Positions 27,141-62,889 of a DNA stretch of 64,000 nucleotides are shown here, piece by piece. The position numbers and the translations under genes were made by a program. Position 1 is the first letter of the stretch. The number at the start of each line of letters is the position of its first letter. The notes under the pieces were generated by a model. The model was not told the DNA's origin. It did no database searches and saw nothing but the letters and a program-made list of their open reading frames with translations. Origin of the DNA: Muricea muricata (lineage: Eukaryota > Cnidaria > Anthozoa > Malacalcyonacea > Plexauridae); assembly GCA_963855995.1 (NCBI GenBank), contig OY979717.1:30102797-30166796 (forward strand). The letters are read 5' to 3'.

Positions 27141-27593
27141 TAGATCAATAGATTTTATTAACAGGAGTCAAGAATAATATACATATCGACAATGTGTTTC
27201 GGTAACTGTGTACAATCTTCAGGTCTTATAGTCTAAAATTAAATATACCAATCTAAATAACAAAATATACCTACTTAATTATAAATGCGCTATTGACACA
27301 TGTACATATAACCTAATTATTAACTATTCTACTTTTCTGCTATGAATTGTCCCCTACAGCATAAACAATGCAGTTAATTATATCTTATTAATAACTATTG
27401 TTCTGCTTCTATACTGTCTTTAGTGTTTAATGACGTCTCCATGCAAGAGCTTTTTTCCTTCGGTGCTTTCAACGATGAAAGCATGCACTGATTATACCTT
27501 GCGAACCTACACACAATTTGGCATGGCGCCATAAATCTCTTCAGAGATTGTTCAAATCTTTCAGTAACCCGACCTCTTTATATATTATACAAA

Positions 27594-27828
27594 AATGAGC
27601 TTCGCCTCTCTTTTCTCATTCTTGTCTATACACTGTTGAACCGATGATTTTACACAACGTTCTCCTATTTATGGCACGTAAAAGGACGGGGGATATTGGA
27701 GAATAACCAGCATTCCTGCATGTCTTTTTACGAGCTCATAACTAAGAGAGCGTTGAATAAAATCATCGATTCAACTTTTAAACCACAGGATGTACAGAAG
27801 AAAGAGGCAAGAGAGGCGAAGCTCACGG
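27594..27828. repeat. Inverted-repeat element (gagcttcgcctctct termini)
   Basis: gagcttcgcctctctttt at the left and aagagaggcgaagctc at the right are inverted. Inner matches include gttgaaccgatgattttac against its imperfect complement at about 27750-27775. A MITE of about 235 bp. Confidence 0.75.
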
Positions 27829-28323
27829 TGGTCGTTGTCTCAATTGCCCCACCAACATGAGGCAAAAGAAAACAGATATTAGAATATATCATAAGTTTTG
27901 GTTAACAATAAAAAAATAATTTAAAAAATTATCTAAAAGCTTTTTTCATAAATATATGTCTCAGTCTATGTCCCATTGATCATTTCCTCGTTTTTTCTGC
28001 AACAAATACAGATGATTATCCACTGATAGTGGTCTCATTTAGCCCTGCCGTCCCGTTTTGCCGCGCATTAAGCTACATTGCGCCAGTTGTTGAGATCACC
28101 GTGTGACATCGCCTTTAAACAGCCAAATTTAGCCAAACAGCCATAATTTTACACTAATGAACTCACGAAACATATTAAATATATCAGAACAACAAAATAA
28201 CAAGAAAAGAAGTTCACAAACAATCAAACAGGCAAGTAAGTTTCATTTTACAATACATATTTAAATAATATATTTTGCTATGATAAATATAGAATAATTG
28301 TCACAATTTGCCTTGTCAAGTTG

Positions 28324-28615
28324 TCAACCATTTTGTTTTTTTTTTAATTTTGAAAAAGGAAAAATTTTGGCAGACAAAAACAAGAAAAAACATGTACTTG
28401 CTTCAATATAATTTTTCAAAATTTCAAAATTAACCAACATATTAGATTTGTGAAGAAAGAAAATGTATTTGGGTGAAATGGATTGAGTAATTTTTTTAAC
28501 ATGTTTCGCACACGTCTCTTTGTCAAACCGCTTTCCTGTACTATACAAATAGCCTACTGTCCAAATAAACAACGCTCCAAATATTGCTGTATATTTGTAT
28601 TCGTTTTGCGAGTTA
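28324..28615 (-). CDS. Possible last exon of the SLC35A3-like gene
   Basis: The minus strand reads AIFGALFIWTVGYLYSTGK. It aligns residue by residue with the last membrane helix of SLC35A3 (FFLGAILVITATFLYG), exactly the part missing from the six confident exons. Against it: the two best acceptors (ending aatag and atacag) leave the wrong phase for exon 6, only a poor aag acceptor fits, and about 60 further residues follow before the stop. It lies 6.4 kb beyond exon 6 with copy B between. It could be a chance hydrophobic stretch. Confidence 0.3.
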
Positions 28616-29387
28616 CTTGGAGCTATTTACACAAAGTTGTACATGCATAATAAAATGTAATAAAGATACTTAAGTGCGTGAGTGCCCATTATCAGAAATT
28701 AGCGACAAAATGTCAGTCACTGTTGGCATATGAATCTGGCTGTTGGCCCAGAGCGGATGGCCTTTCCTTTCTATTAGAAAATATATAGGGTGAAAATATC
28801 TGTCAACTAAGGTAAGTATAGAGAGCTCAAATATATATAATTTTTGTCTTTGTTTGCACCTTATTCCGTCTTCTGTAGATGAAATTGTTTACGAATTTAT
28901 TTGTCTCAAAGAGAGAGAGATGATCAAGGATATTAATTAGATCGGTATACAGACAACAGATTTAAACCTGTATACGTTATAAACAGTCACCAAATTTTTT
29001 ATATATTGCACATAGCAGTTGGCAAATTACAGTAGAATGCTAATTCGTCAATGTCAGTGGCTCTTTCTGTATTATCAATGAAATCAAAACAGATGTTTGC
29101 CAGTAAACAAGTTATACCACATGCAAGAGCTATGAAAAGAAGTTGATCGATTATTTTATTGCAAGAAATTAAACGCAGTTTAGCTAAAACAGTAAAACCA
29201 ACGATAAGTGCCAACATTTGGTACTTGAACACAGCTTAAATTAGTTGAACATAAGAACAGCTTGAAATTATAGCAATACTGCTTTCCGTTGGTATACTCT
29301 AGTCCATGCCTGCGTGACGTGGTGTTTTGTAGTTCAAAAATAGAAATCACATACTAAAGCAGACGAGCTGTATATATAGCTTTGGCC

Positions 29388-30765
29388 ATGGCTTTTCACA
29401 TCCCGTGGAAGTTTATTTGTATTTTGCTGCTCTTGCGCATGTACGGCCCAGAAATAACATCGACAAAGTACCATTACTACGCTACGTTACTTCGTCAAGA
29501 ATACTGCAAAGATCACGAAGACAAAGCGCAGTGTATTGTTGAGCAAGTAGTATCCTTTGTCGCACTTGCAAACGATACTTATCAATTCTATTTTGCTAAT
29601 CTTACAACATTAATTATCGAAAAATCTGGAATATTCATTGATTACTTTACTTCTAGTGAAAAGAGAGATACCTCTACTCACAAAAAAGAGACAGTTAATG
29701 TCAGCACTGCTATGTCTACGTTGCTAAATCAACTGCAGCAGCAGTACAAGAAAACTTTGCCAGGCGACACCGCAAAAGAAGTGATGCAGCGCTTAGAAAC
29801 TATCGCATTCGACCGTGAAAAGACAGATGGGTTTTGCACGATGAAGTTTGGGCTGGATCCTTCAGACATACTCAAACTTATCAATAGTGTTGCTGAATTG
29901 ACAAAAATGCCGAATTCTCTTCAAAACATCCTGGAAACAATGGTTAAAGTGATTGATGCAGATAGCAGCATAGTTGAGAGTAGAGAAGATCATGTCTTCG
30001 ATGGAAAAGTACACTATATTCTTATAGCAGCTTATCGAAACGGTAAGTATATATCAAAGCATATACTTTAGAAAAACACGCTATGGAAGCAACACGTAGA
30101 TAAAGCCTCATCTTATCTCACAAAACTATCAACTTTAAATTGTTGCCTGCCCGCGAACATTGGAAAGTTTTTCAGTGCATTAACTGTTGCTTATACGGGT
30201 AATTCTTGTCTTTCGTTCCTTCTAAGTTTGCATAAAGTGCATGTGTATCGAAATCACTTTATTTTTGTGGAAAATGCATGACGTAAATTTATTGTTGTAA
30301 ATTTATTATTAGACACAAAATTAAAGCCATATGATTTTTGTCTTGTTAAGAATTTGCGATTTCGCTTTTTAACAATACTTAATCACAATTCTCACTGTTT
30401 AATGCGTGCAGATGTAAATTTACCATTAATAAGTATTGATCATTTTCATAGCGAATGATTCATTCGACATTGCCCTGGCCGTGTTCTACGTAGATTACAA
30501 GATTAGCGGCAAACCTTATCAAGCTGGTGCCGATCAAGACACACTCAAAAAGCTGATACGTTTTCTAGAGAGCGACAATAACAATGCCGATGGTCGCATA
30601 ACTAAGAATGGTAACAACAATGCTGTCAGTGGTCGCTTGACTAAGAGAGGAATAGAAGACTTGAAAGCTCACTTTTCTGGAGAGGCATATAAAATGTTCC
30701 TGCATAAGTGTCCAGCTATTCTAACTGGATTTAAGAAGGCTCAGGGTGACGTCATGTTAGGATGA
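29388..30765 (+). CDS. Unknown secreted protein family, copy B (2 exons, 322 aa)
   Basis: Exon 1 is 29388-30042 (donor GTAAGT) and exon 2 is 30452-30765 (acceptor tttcatag). The intron is phase 1 and only 409 bp; 969 nt gives 322 residues. Signal peptide MAFHIPWKFICILLLLRMY; shared cysteines in YCKDHEDKAQC, GFCTMKFGL and KCPAILTG; glycosylation motifs NDT and NVS as in copy A. Relative to A it has extra residues after the first glycosylation block (an IIEKSGIFIDYFTSSE region that copy C also has). Exon 2 contains a small internal duplication (NNNADGRITKNG then NNNAVSGRLTKRG). About 400 bp upstream resembles the sequence upstream of A (23795-24212 against 29006-29388), so A and B arose by tandem duplication about 5.2 kb apart. 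An AATAAA lies near 30892. Function unknown. Confidence 0.85.
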
Positions 30766-30779
30766 AAAGAATTACAACA

Positions 30780-33460
30780 TTGCACAAAAGCATACAAAAT
30801 TCGAAAATTTCACTGGACTATATTTTCCCTTACTTAATAATATTTTCCAACCAAACTTCACAATTTTACGGAATTAAGGACGCTCTTCCCAAATAAACTA
30901 ATAATTTTCGATTTCAAACGTTTTGCACGTACTTCATCATTTCACTTGCAAAATAAAGGCGTACTTTTAAATTCAATTGAAAAAAACTCCAGGGAAATGG
31001 CATTTAATAGCCTGAAATTAAGATTTAGTACAATTTGTTTAAACATAATATTATCGCGAGAAAACATTCGCCAATTAGTTACACACGCCGTATTTGTTCT
31101 GTTCACATGGAGAAATGTTATCCCGCTAACAACAGGTAAAGTTTCTCGCTGTGACGCAGATTTTGTAAAATGTAAACAGAAAATCTTCCCGCTAAGCGGG
31201 AACTTTCTATGGTAGTTCATTTTCTGTTCTGTGTTATAATTTTGTGCTATATTATTCCATATACTTAGAGGTATAAAATCCTAGTTTCTCTCACATAATC
31301 TATTTCATAATTTTTATATCACATATACGTTGGGTTTTATAGTCGGACATTTAACTATCAAGCTTGTCGTGTGATTTTAAGAAACGTTTGTCGAACTTTC
31401 CTGTTAAAATATGCGTTTTGCTGAAATATTTTTCCACAAATTGAGTCTAAACGATGTGTTGATGGGGATACCAGGGGTATCTCTCAATGAGTGGTTGCCC
31501 AATTTTCGATATTAAAAACAGAGAAGGAGAAATTTAAAACCCCACCACGCTTAATGGATAAGCGGAATAATAAAAGTACTTGTTATATTATAAAACTTTA
31601 CATCTGTTTGGACTAAGCATCCCTAAATTTTTTCCCCTTCTAACTCGACCTCGAGTCAAATCAACGTTTCCTACCTCCCTGGTATTTGCATGCTCGTTGT
31701 GCGTTTACCATTGCTATGCACTCGTGGTTTACCAAACTCTTAAAGAAATTATCACTATAGAGTAAAAATAGAAAAAGTAAACCGGATCTCGCTGCATTAA
31801 TTTGACAGTTCTGAATGTTCTCAATGAATGATACCCATGCATGTGCAGAGAGGTTGTGTTTTCGCGAATAATTAATTCAAAGAAATCAGAGCCGTTAAAA
31901 ATTAATAAAATAAGTTTCGGTTGGTTATTTCCCTGTTGATATTGGAACCCCGTTATTGAAGACTTCATCTCTGTATGGTCATTCCAGCTTATAGTTTATG
32001 TAAATTCTGTTGCTTAATGGTTTATTGTTCTTCTAATCTACGGCGAATCTTGTTAAAAAAACAAAAATAATCTACTTTTGTAAACGTCTATCTTTTTCCC
32101 CAATCTGCACATTTTTACAATAATTTTAAAATTGTTCTACTGTATGCGTATTTTACTCCGTGGTACTCCATGCAACAGCGAGTGGATAGCCCGAGAAATG
32201 TCTCGGGTTTTGACGTTTGTGCAAGTATGGTGCTATGCTAAAAATTTAATATAAATTCACTAGCACATGCCTCACAACCGCTTTGTCCCGCTATACGAAT
32301 ACTTAATGTTCATCGACAGTAAAACTACCAATTTCAATACAGAAAATGGATACATTCATAATAATTTACAATTTGCATAGCGTGACTAAATAGTCGGGCT
32401 GCCTACTGGCCACTGTTTGAATTAAAGGCAATTCTTTAATCCATAGCCCTCCAAGCTTTCAGGAGACCGGGTCTTCTTCTGAAAGTTCGTATGCATACCA
32501 ACCTCTCATCGGCCTTTCGTCACGCTCAATAAAATGTTTCCTAGATATCGTCTGAAGCTAGATTTTCAGCAGCATTGCTTTATCAGGTATTGAATATAAG
32601 TATGTTGCAAGTAAAACAGCGGAGGCACCGCCTAAAAATTGTCTAAAAAGTGAAAATAAGAGTTACAGCTATTACTACGGTGTAGGGACATTTCATTTTC
32701 AAAACAATTCTCGGGCCAACGGGGGCGGGGATGAGCTTACTAATTCTGCGCGACTATTTACACTAGGGAAAGGCGAGCATTAGAGAAATGAAAGCTTATG
32801 CATGGTACGAGAGGGTTACCCGCAGTTATCCTAAAATATGGCGCACTATCATGACCAGTGTACACTGGTCAAATTTGAAACGTCTTGTTAGAAAGAAATA
32901 AAAAAATGTGATTGAAAAGTCAATGCACTTACCTCTTTCGTTTTCAAAAGACTATTTAATAAAGGAAATAGAAAACATTTTTTCCGTGTTTCTATCGAGT
33001 TTATAGAAACACTCGGGGAACGCGTGAGAAACTCGAAACTGCGTGGAAACACTCGCACTTCGGGTGCTCGTGTTCCAACGCAAACGAAAAAGGTACGTGC
33101 ATTGACTTAAATTACATCTATTCAAATATTCTTCCAATTTTTACTCTGTTCGTACAAAAATGATAAAAAATTCCGCGAAAGTTCAACCTTTTTTAACAGT
33201 CAATTTACAAAAATTAAAACTTACTTCACTTGCTAATTTCGAGACGAACTTCAGTAAAAAATAACTTGTTCTTGGGTATTTACGCCGAACATCTCCCTTT
33301 TGCTGTATATTGTAGTAGTACAAACATTTTTTCTCATTTTCGGTGACTATAATCTTGTTTTATATATATTTTTGTACGAGAGCAGCTATTTTGTATTTTT
33401 GAGTTTTAAAATTGCCATTAAATCCACGCGGGAAAAATTTCCGTGTTTCTATTTAACAAA
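30780..33460. other. No gene recognised
   Basis: AT-rich non-coding sequence. I searched it for a terminal SLC35A exon on the minus strand and did not find a convincing one. Short frames at 30942-31220 and 31580-31968 lack any family character. At about 32990-33075 there are repeats of tagaaacac and cactcg with a CG-rich cacttcgggtgctcg stretch, probably part of another foldback element. Confidence 0.4.
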
Positions 33461-33463
33461 TAG

Positions 33464-33650
33464 ATAACATTTTGCCGTTGTCGGTTCAGTTATAGATACA
33501 CGGTATGACGTCATAATGTGGTAAGAACAAGAAACTGGCCAACGAGCCGCCAAGGCGAGTGGGTCACTGATGTTCTTACCACATTATGACGTCAACCGTG
33601 TATCTATAACTGAACGGACAACGGCAAAATGTTATCTAGTTTGTTTTATA
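33464..33650. repeat. Hairpin MITE
   Basis: aaatagataacattttgccg on the left and cggcaaaatgttatctagttt on the right; inner arms ttatagatacacgg and tatgacgtcataatgtgg are mirrored. The loop at 33530-33560 is CG-rich. Confidence 0.85.
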
Positions 33651-33970
33651 TGATATAAAAATGTGAAAAATTTTGCCAAAATAAGTTTTTTGGTGCGACG
33701 AAAAGACTTTAGCACGCCATTTGACGCGATCATGATCTATAAATTCTAAAATTGCTGTGATTGGCTTGTCGCTGAAATGGCGTCAGCGTGTGTTCTCTAA
33801 CAGATCACAGTTCACGACGAATGAAAATCCAGAATGAACTGTGATTATCATATAAAACGTTATAGAAACACGGGTGTGCTTCAATACTGTTATAGAAACA
33901 TGGCTTTTTCGAGCTTTCCGCCAATCAGCGCCCATGTTTTCAAAAGAGCTATTTTATAAATAAATAAATA

Positions 33971-34879
<909 letters not shown>

Positions 34880-34997
34880 TATATAAACATGGAACTCCTC
34901 TGACTTGTCGCAAAGCGACAATTAAAAGGGTGAAAAACGGGGGTTCTGTAATCACTCCCGGTTTATTTATCATGCTTTGTCTATACACTGAAATTAC

Positions 34998-58287
<23,290 letters not shown>

Positions 58288-58949
58288 ATTGGTTTGTGTT
58301 TTCTTCGGGAAGACTCGCGAAGTTTCGGATTACAACGTGGGCTTTTCCCTGCGGTGCCAGAGTAAAGTCCAAAGAGAGGTAAAGTGGTTTTGAATTTTGC
58401 GAAATTAGCTTCCGATTCTACACTGTAACGGACACGGATATTTGCACTCGGTTTGTGAATGTTTATAACAAACCGTTTGTTCCTTTAAAGAATAGGCACA
58501 GCATGCGAAACAATGTAAATATATTATGCATTAAATTTACTTATTGTGCCACGCCGTGGCCACGAGTGCATGAAACAAGTAACTATTGGCGACGACTGAT
58601 GTTATCGTTAACTATGCTGGTTAAATGGTAATTATCATTTTTTAGTTCAAATTAGGCTTTTGACCACTGATTTTGACCAATGGGTGGGAGTTTTAATTTT
58701 TCGCCAAAATATTCGCAACATCACGAGGGCAAATAAGACTTTTTTATTTTTTAATGTAAATCTCGTTTGTTTTTTTTTAAACAATGAGATGACGAAAGAT
58801 CCTTGTAGTATTTTGCACTAACGTGGACATTCTTGATGTTAAGCGCATTCATTTACTTTTGTCAAAGAAAGAAGTAGCTCAATAAATAATTCATGAGAAT
58901 ATACTAACAGAATTATAACCAATCAATTAAAATCAATTATGACATAGGA

Positions 58950-58957
58950 TGGTTTGA
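58950..58957. repeat. hAT target-site duplication, left
   Basis: tggtttga, identical to 62874-62881. Confidence 0.95.
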
Positions 58958-61900
58958 CATAGGCGTACGGGCCGGGGGGGCAGGGGGGTCAGCTGCCCCC
59001 CCAAAAATTTCTGTGATGTAGCTATTCGGGCAAAAGATTCACAAACGTTCGGGCAAAAATAGTTCTATCATGCAGTGTGTATGAAAAGTTGAAAACTAAA
59101 TTTTAGAATTAATTAACTTTGAAATTTCTTTGGCATTGAAACATGAAGTATAGCAGGCCAATTCACAATGAAAACTTGAAATAACTTTGTATGTGATTAA
59201 TAATAAGTAGTGACACCACAGTTTGCTTTAGTTCCTCTTCAAAAACTGCTGTATTCAATAAAAATTGGATGTACTAGAGAGATTAAGGTGAGGTAAAAAA
59301 TAACAGATTTTTTCAGCTACTATCTGTACGATTTAATGTCTATTTTATTCGCACAGAATTCTAATTTGAATTTTTGTGTTATCTTTGCAAGTCAATTAAA
59401 TAGGCCTACTTAGTGATCTCAAAAATTTGAATACAAGCAAAGAAATGAAAATCAGTTAAATCGCCTCCACAGTTGAAAAAAAGCTGACCAAAATTAGCAT
59501 AATTGCGAAGTTTAGTGAAAAAATATTGTATAATAGGGATATTATGGACATGTAAAATTTCTACAGTTTATAAACTGCTGCAAAAGTTGAATGAACACCC
59601 ATTTCCTCCGGATGTATATGTATTAACATACCGTAGAAAAATGTATGCTAATATATACGCATAGATGAAATGCCAATACATATATGAAATTTACAAACTT
59701 TACATGGCTATGATATTCCTATTTTAAAATATTTCTCACTAAACTTTGCAGTTACAGGAATTTTTATGTCGCTTAATAGGTTTTTAAGTGCAATTTCAAA
59801 GTCAAGCATTTAAATAACACGTTTTTCAGCCATGCTAAAAATTTTAAACTAATGAAGCCCGAAATAAGTTGAATAACAGAAATGTTTTAAAGTACAAAAC
59901 TATAGGATTGGCGTCCTTCATCGTAAAGTTGTTATTGCACGGTTTTTCCAGGTTTGTGGGTAACATTGTGACATGTCGGCTAGTAACGGAAAAGCGGTGC
60001 GTAAACGGCACTATCGTCAACGAGTGACTTGCCTAACGTGCAAAAAAGAAGTTGACTCAGACTATAAAGAAGGTCATATAAAAATGGTACACAATGGTGA
60101 AAAAGTAAATTTTAGCGTTGTGGTTGAAGAACATCAGCTACAAATTAATAGCTTCTTCGTTAGCAGTGCAAAACCCCCTAAGCGTCCGATGGTTAATGCG
60201 ACAGCGAGTGAAAGTACCTCCTGTTCGTCAATATCCTGTTCAGATATTGCACATGATGCACATCCATTGGACAAAAACGGTAATCAAAATCAGTCGTCAG
60301 CCAAATTACAAGATCCAACAGAGAAGATCACTGTTGTACAATCTCAAAAATCAGAGGACGCAAACGAAGTCGTTGAGTGTCATAACCAGTCGTCAAACAC
60401 CTTATCAGACTTGGAAATGTCCTTCGATGATACCAAGCTAAATCAGTCCCAAACCCCATCATTAAACGTGCAAAGTTCAGCTGAAATTTTCACCATTAAT
60501 CATTGGTCTCAAGAATCAGTGGAAGCCTGTTGTAGCAATGAGCCTTCAATTAACTCGTCGAGATCCTCTTTTAACTTGCACGACTCAAGGGTGGATTTCC
60601 AAAGCAATCAGCCTTCAATACCTTCCTTAATGTCACCGCGCATGCCTAATCATCCTATACTGAAAGAATACAATCGAAAGAAATTCGGTCATGAAAAATC
60701 AAGCAGAGATTTTAATCCACAGTGGTATAACACGTATCCTTGGATTAGCTATAATATGGAACAACGTCATTTTGTATGTTTTGCGTGTCAAGAGTTCATG
60801 GCAGATAATACGTTCAGTTTTGATAATTGGAAAAAAAGTGACCGACTGAAAAAACATGCAAAAAGCAGAGTTCACAAAGACGCAATGGCAAGGTGGATTA
60901 GTTCAAGGATAAACGAAAACCACAAAACATCGGTAATGAAACAGTTAGTGGAAGCCCACCAAAAAGATGTTCAACGGAATCGGGAGTATTTACGTGTTAT
61001 CATTACCAGCATATTTTATACTGCACAGCAAAGCGTATCTTTACGAGGGCATGAAGAGAACAGAAAAAATATCAGTGAAATGTCTGACACAAACAGAGGT
61101 AATCTATTGGAACTATTGCACCTCAGATGTGAAGACATTCCCTGGCTTAAAGAGAAGTTACAGAGTCAATTAAAGTGTCACGCCCAGTGGACGTCGCCAT
61201 CCATACAAAACGAAATTTTGGACATCATTTCCAGCTTTGTTATTGAGCGAATTACTCACGATGTGCTTTTAAGCCGAAACTTTGCTCTAATTATGGATGA
61301 AACGTCAGATATTAGTCGGGCAGAGCAAGTATCAATTTGCTTAAGACATGTTTTGGATGGCAAAACATTGGAAACATTCGTTGGATTTTTTTCAACGGAG
61401 TCAACTGAAGGGGAAATTCTTTTTAAACTTGTAAAGAAAGTGATCACTGAGTATGGTTTAAAGTTGGAAAACATTGTGGGTGAATGCTTCGATGGTGCAT
61501 CCAATATGAGCGGTGTACGAAAAGGCGTAGCAGCAAGAATGAAGGAATGCTCACCGCGAGGGGTGTATGTACATTGTTACGCGCATGTTCTAAACTTGGC
61601 ACTGCAAGATACCATGAATGATGTGGAACCACTCAGAAACGCTTTGGGGACATTACAAAGTCTCTACAATTTCCTAGAAGGAAGTACGAAACGACATGCC
61701 TTGTTTCACTCTCTTGAGGTAGATAGTGATCACCTTGTTCTCACGCTTAAGTCTCTTAGTGACACTAGATGGTCTTGCCGATGGGAAGCGGTAAAAGCAG
61801 TTACCGAACAAATGTCGAAAATTGTCAAAGCTCTTCTTATTTTTGCAAATGACAAGGATAAGAGAACGTACACTGATAGCCGTGCTCTTATTAATGCCAT

Positions 61901-62873
61901 TTGTGACTTTGATTTTGTATTCGGTGTGACCCTTTTAAAGGTGATATTGTTAAATACAAACAGTTTAAGTAAATATCTGCAAGGAAACGACATTGACGTT
62001 ATTACTGCCAAACGTAACGCTGACCTTACCATGAAGACGCTGCGGAACTGTCGTAATGAAAAATGCTTTGAACTCTTGTGGAACAGAGCAAAAGTTATGT
62101 CCGATGAAATAAAGAGTAACATCAAAGAATCTGATTTTGTATTTAAAGAAGCAAGAGCACCTCGAAACAAACCATCTCGTCGTTTGCAAGCACTTATCGG
62201 TGAACCAGCATCTTCGAATACCGCGCATGTGATCACTCCCCAAACGCATCATCGCATCAATACATTCTATCGATCCCTGGACAAAGTGCTCAGCGAAATA
62301 CAATCACGATTTGAAAGCAATGATCAAGAGATCTTGTGTGCTTTGGGTGACGTTGTGCTCAACGAGCACCCTTCGGATAAAAGCTTTGAAGTAGTAGCAG
62401 AATTTTACAAAGTTGGTAAAGAACTTCTTGAAGTTGAACAGAGCATGTATCAAAACTCTGTCAATAACGATATCAGCTCTCGAGCAAAAACAGCTGCAGG
62501 GATTGTCGAAAGAATGTTTCAAGATGGATTATGCGACCTACTACCTGTACTATATGAGGTGGCAACCATACTGGCATCCATTCCTGCCACATCATGCTCC
62601 GCTGAAAGGTCGTTCAGTGGATTGCGGCGCATAAAATCTTATCTTCGCTCAACAATGGGCCAGAAAAGATTATATTCTGTTGCACTGATCAACATTGAAC
62701 GTGCCTACGCTAACCTTACCATCAAGAATGACATCGCTCAAATAATTGACACTTTTGGTAAACGACATGGACGAGACAGTTATTTTTTTTAGATAACTTA
62801 TTTAATAGGTCAGTTGAAAATTCGGGCAAGTGTTGTTTGCCCCCCCAGTTGAAACGGTGCCCGTACGCCTATG
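58958..62873 (+). mobile_element. Complete hAT DNA transposon, 3916 bp
   Basis: Terminal inverted repeats cataggcgtacgggc (58958-58972) and gcccgtacgcctatg (62859-62873) are perfect over 15 bp. G/C-rich subterminal tracts follow on both sides (ggggggg, ccccccc). A perfect 8-bp duplication flanks it. It carries a single long transposase open frame on the + strand with about 1 kb of 5' non-coding sequence. Intact ends, duplication and frame together indicate a recent insertion. It sits about 0.7 kb upstream of the SLC35A3-like start codon. Confidence 0.95.
59973..62792 (+). CDS. hAT transposase with zinc fingers (939 aa)
   Basis: Cuts and reinserts the element by DDE chemistry. N-terminal CLTC (C20, C23) with a downstream GHIKMVH forms a small zinc finger. 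A serine/glutamine-rich, probably disordered stretch follows (about 45-230). Next is a TTF-type zinc finger with HFVCFAC (C269, C272) and HAKSRVHKD. The RNase-H-like core (DUF4371 type) has MDETSD (D442) and CFDGASNMSG (D507). The C-terminal dimerisation region reads PATSCSAERSFSGLRRIKS (E878) and VALINIERAY. The acidic residues expected for catalysis are all in place and there is no stop or frameshift. This architecture matches transposases related to vertebrate ZNF862 and similar proteins. The start is the first ATG of the frame, just after a stop-rich region. Because TIRs and a duplication are present, it is an element gene and not a domesticated host gene. Confidence 0.95.
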   Translation: MSASNGKAVRKRHYRQRVTCLTCKKEVDSDYKEGHIKMVHNGEKVNFSVVVEEHQLQINSFFVSSAKPPKRPMVNATASESTSCSSISCSDIAHDAHPLDKNGNQNQSSAKLQDPTEKITVVQSQKSEDANEVVECHNQSSNTLSDLEMSFDDTKLNQSQTPSLNVQSSAEIFTINHWSQESVEACCSNEPSINSSRSSFNLHDSRVDFQSNQPSIPSLMSPRMPNHPILKEYNRKKFGHEKSSRDFNPQWYNTYPWISYNMEQRHFVCFACQEFMADNTFSFDNWKKSDRLKKHAKSRVHKDAMARWISSRINENHKTSVMKQLVEAHQKDVQRNREYLRVIITSIFYTAQQSVSLRGHEENRKNISEMSDTNRGNLLELLHLRCEDIPWLKEKLQSQLKCHAQWTSPSIQNEILDIISSFVIERITHDVLLSRNFALIMDETSDISRAEQVSICLRHVLDGKTLETFVGFFSTESTEGEILFKLVKKVITEYGLKLENIVGECFDGASNMSGVRKGVAARMKECSPRGVYVHCYAHVLNLALQDTMNDVEPLRNALGTLQSLYNFLEGSTKRHALFHSLEVDSDHLVLTLKSLSDTRWSCRWEAVKAVTEQMSKIVKALLIFANDKDKRTYTDSRALINAICDFDFVFGVTLLKVILLNTNSLSKYLQGNDIDVITAKRNADLTMKTLRNCRNEKCFELLWNRAKVMSDEIKSNIKESDFVFKEARAPRNKPSRRLQALIGEPASSNTAHVITPQTHHRINTFYRSLDKVLSEIQSRFESNDQEILCALGDVVLNEHPSDKSFEVVAEFYKVGKELLEVEQSMYQNSVNNDISSRAKTAAGIVERMFQDGLCDLLPVLYEVATILASIPATSCSAERSFSGLRRIKSYLRSTMGQKRLYSVALINIERAYANLTIKNDIAQIIDTFGKRHGRDSYFF

Positions 62874-62881
62874 TGGTTTGA
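62874..62881. repeat. hAT target-site duplication, right
   Basis: tggtttga, identical to 58950-58957. Confidence 0.95.
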
Positions 62882-62889
62882 AGCGATAC

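Noticed and set aside
32450..32500. Hammerhead-like cagaagaagac...ctgaaagc string on the minus strand
   Set aside because: The core lacks CUGANGA and no cleavage triplet or stem I partner is found; probably a retroelement tail.
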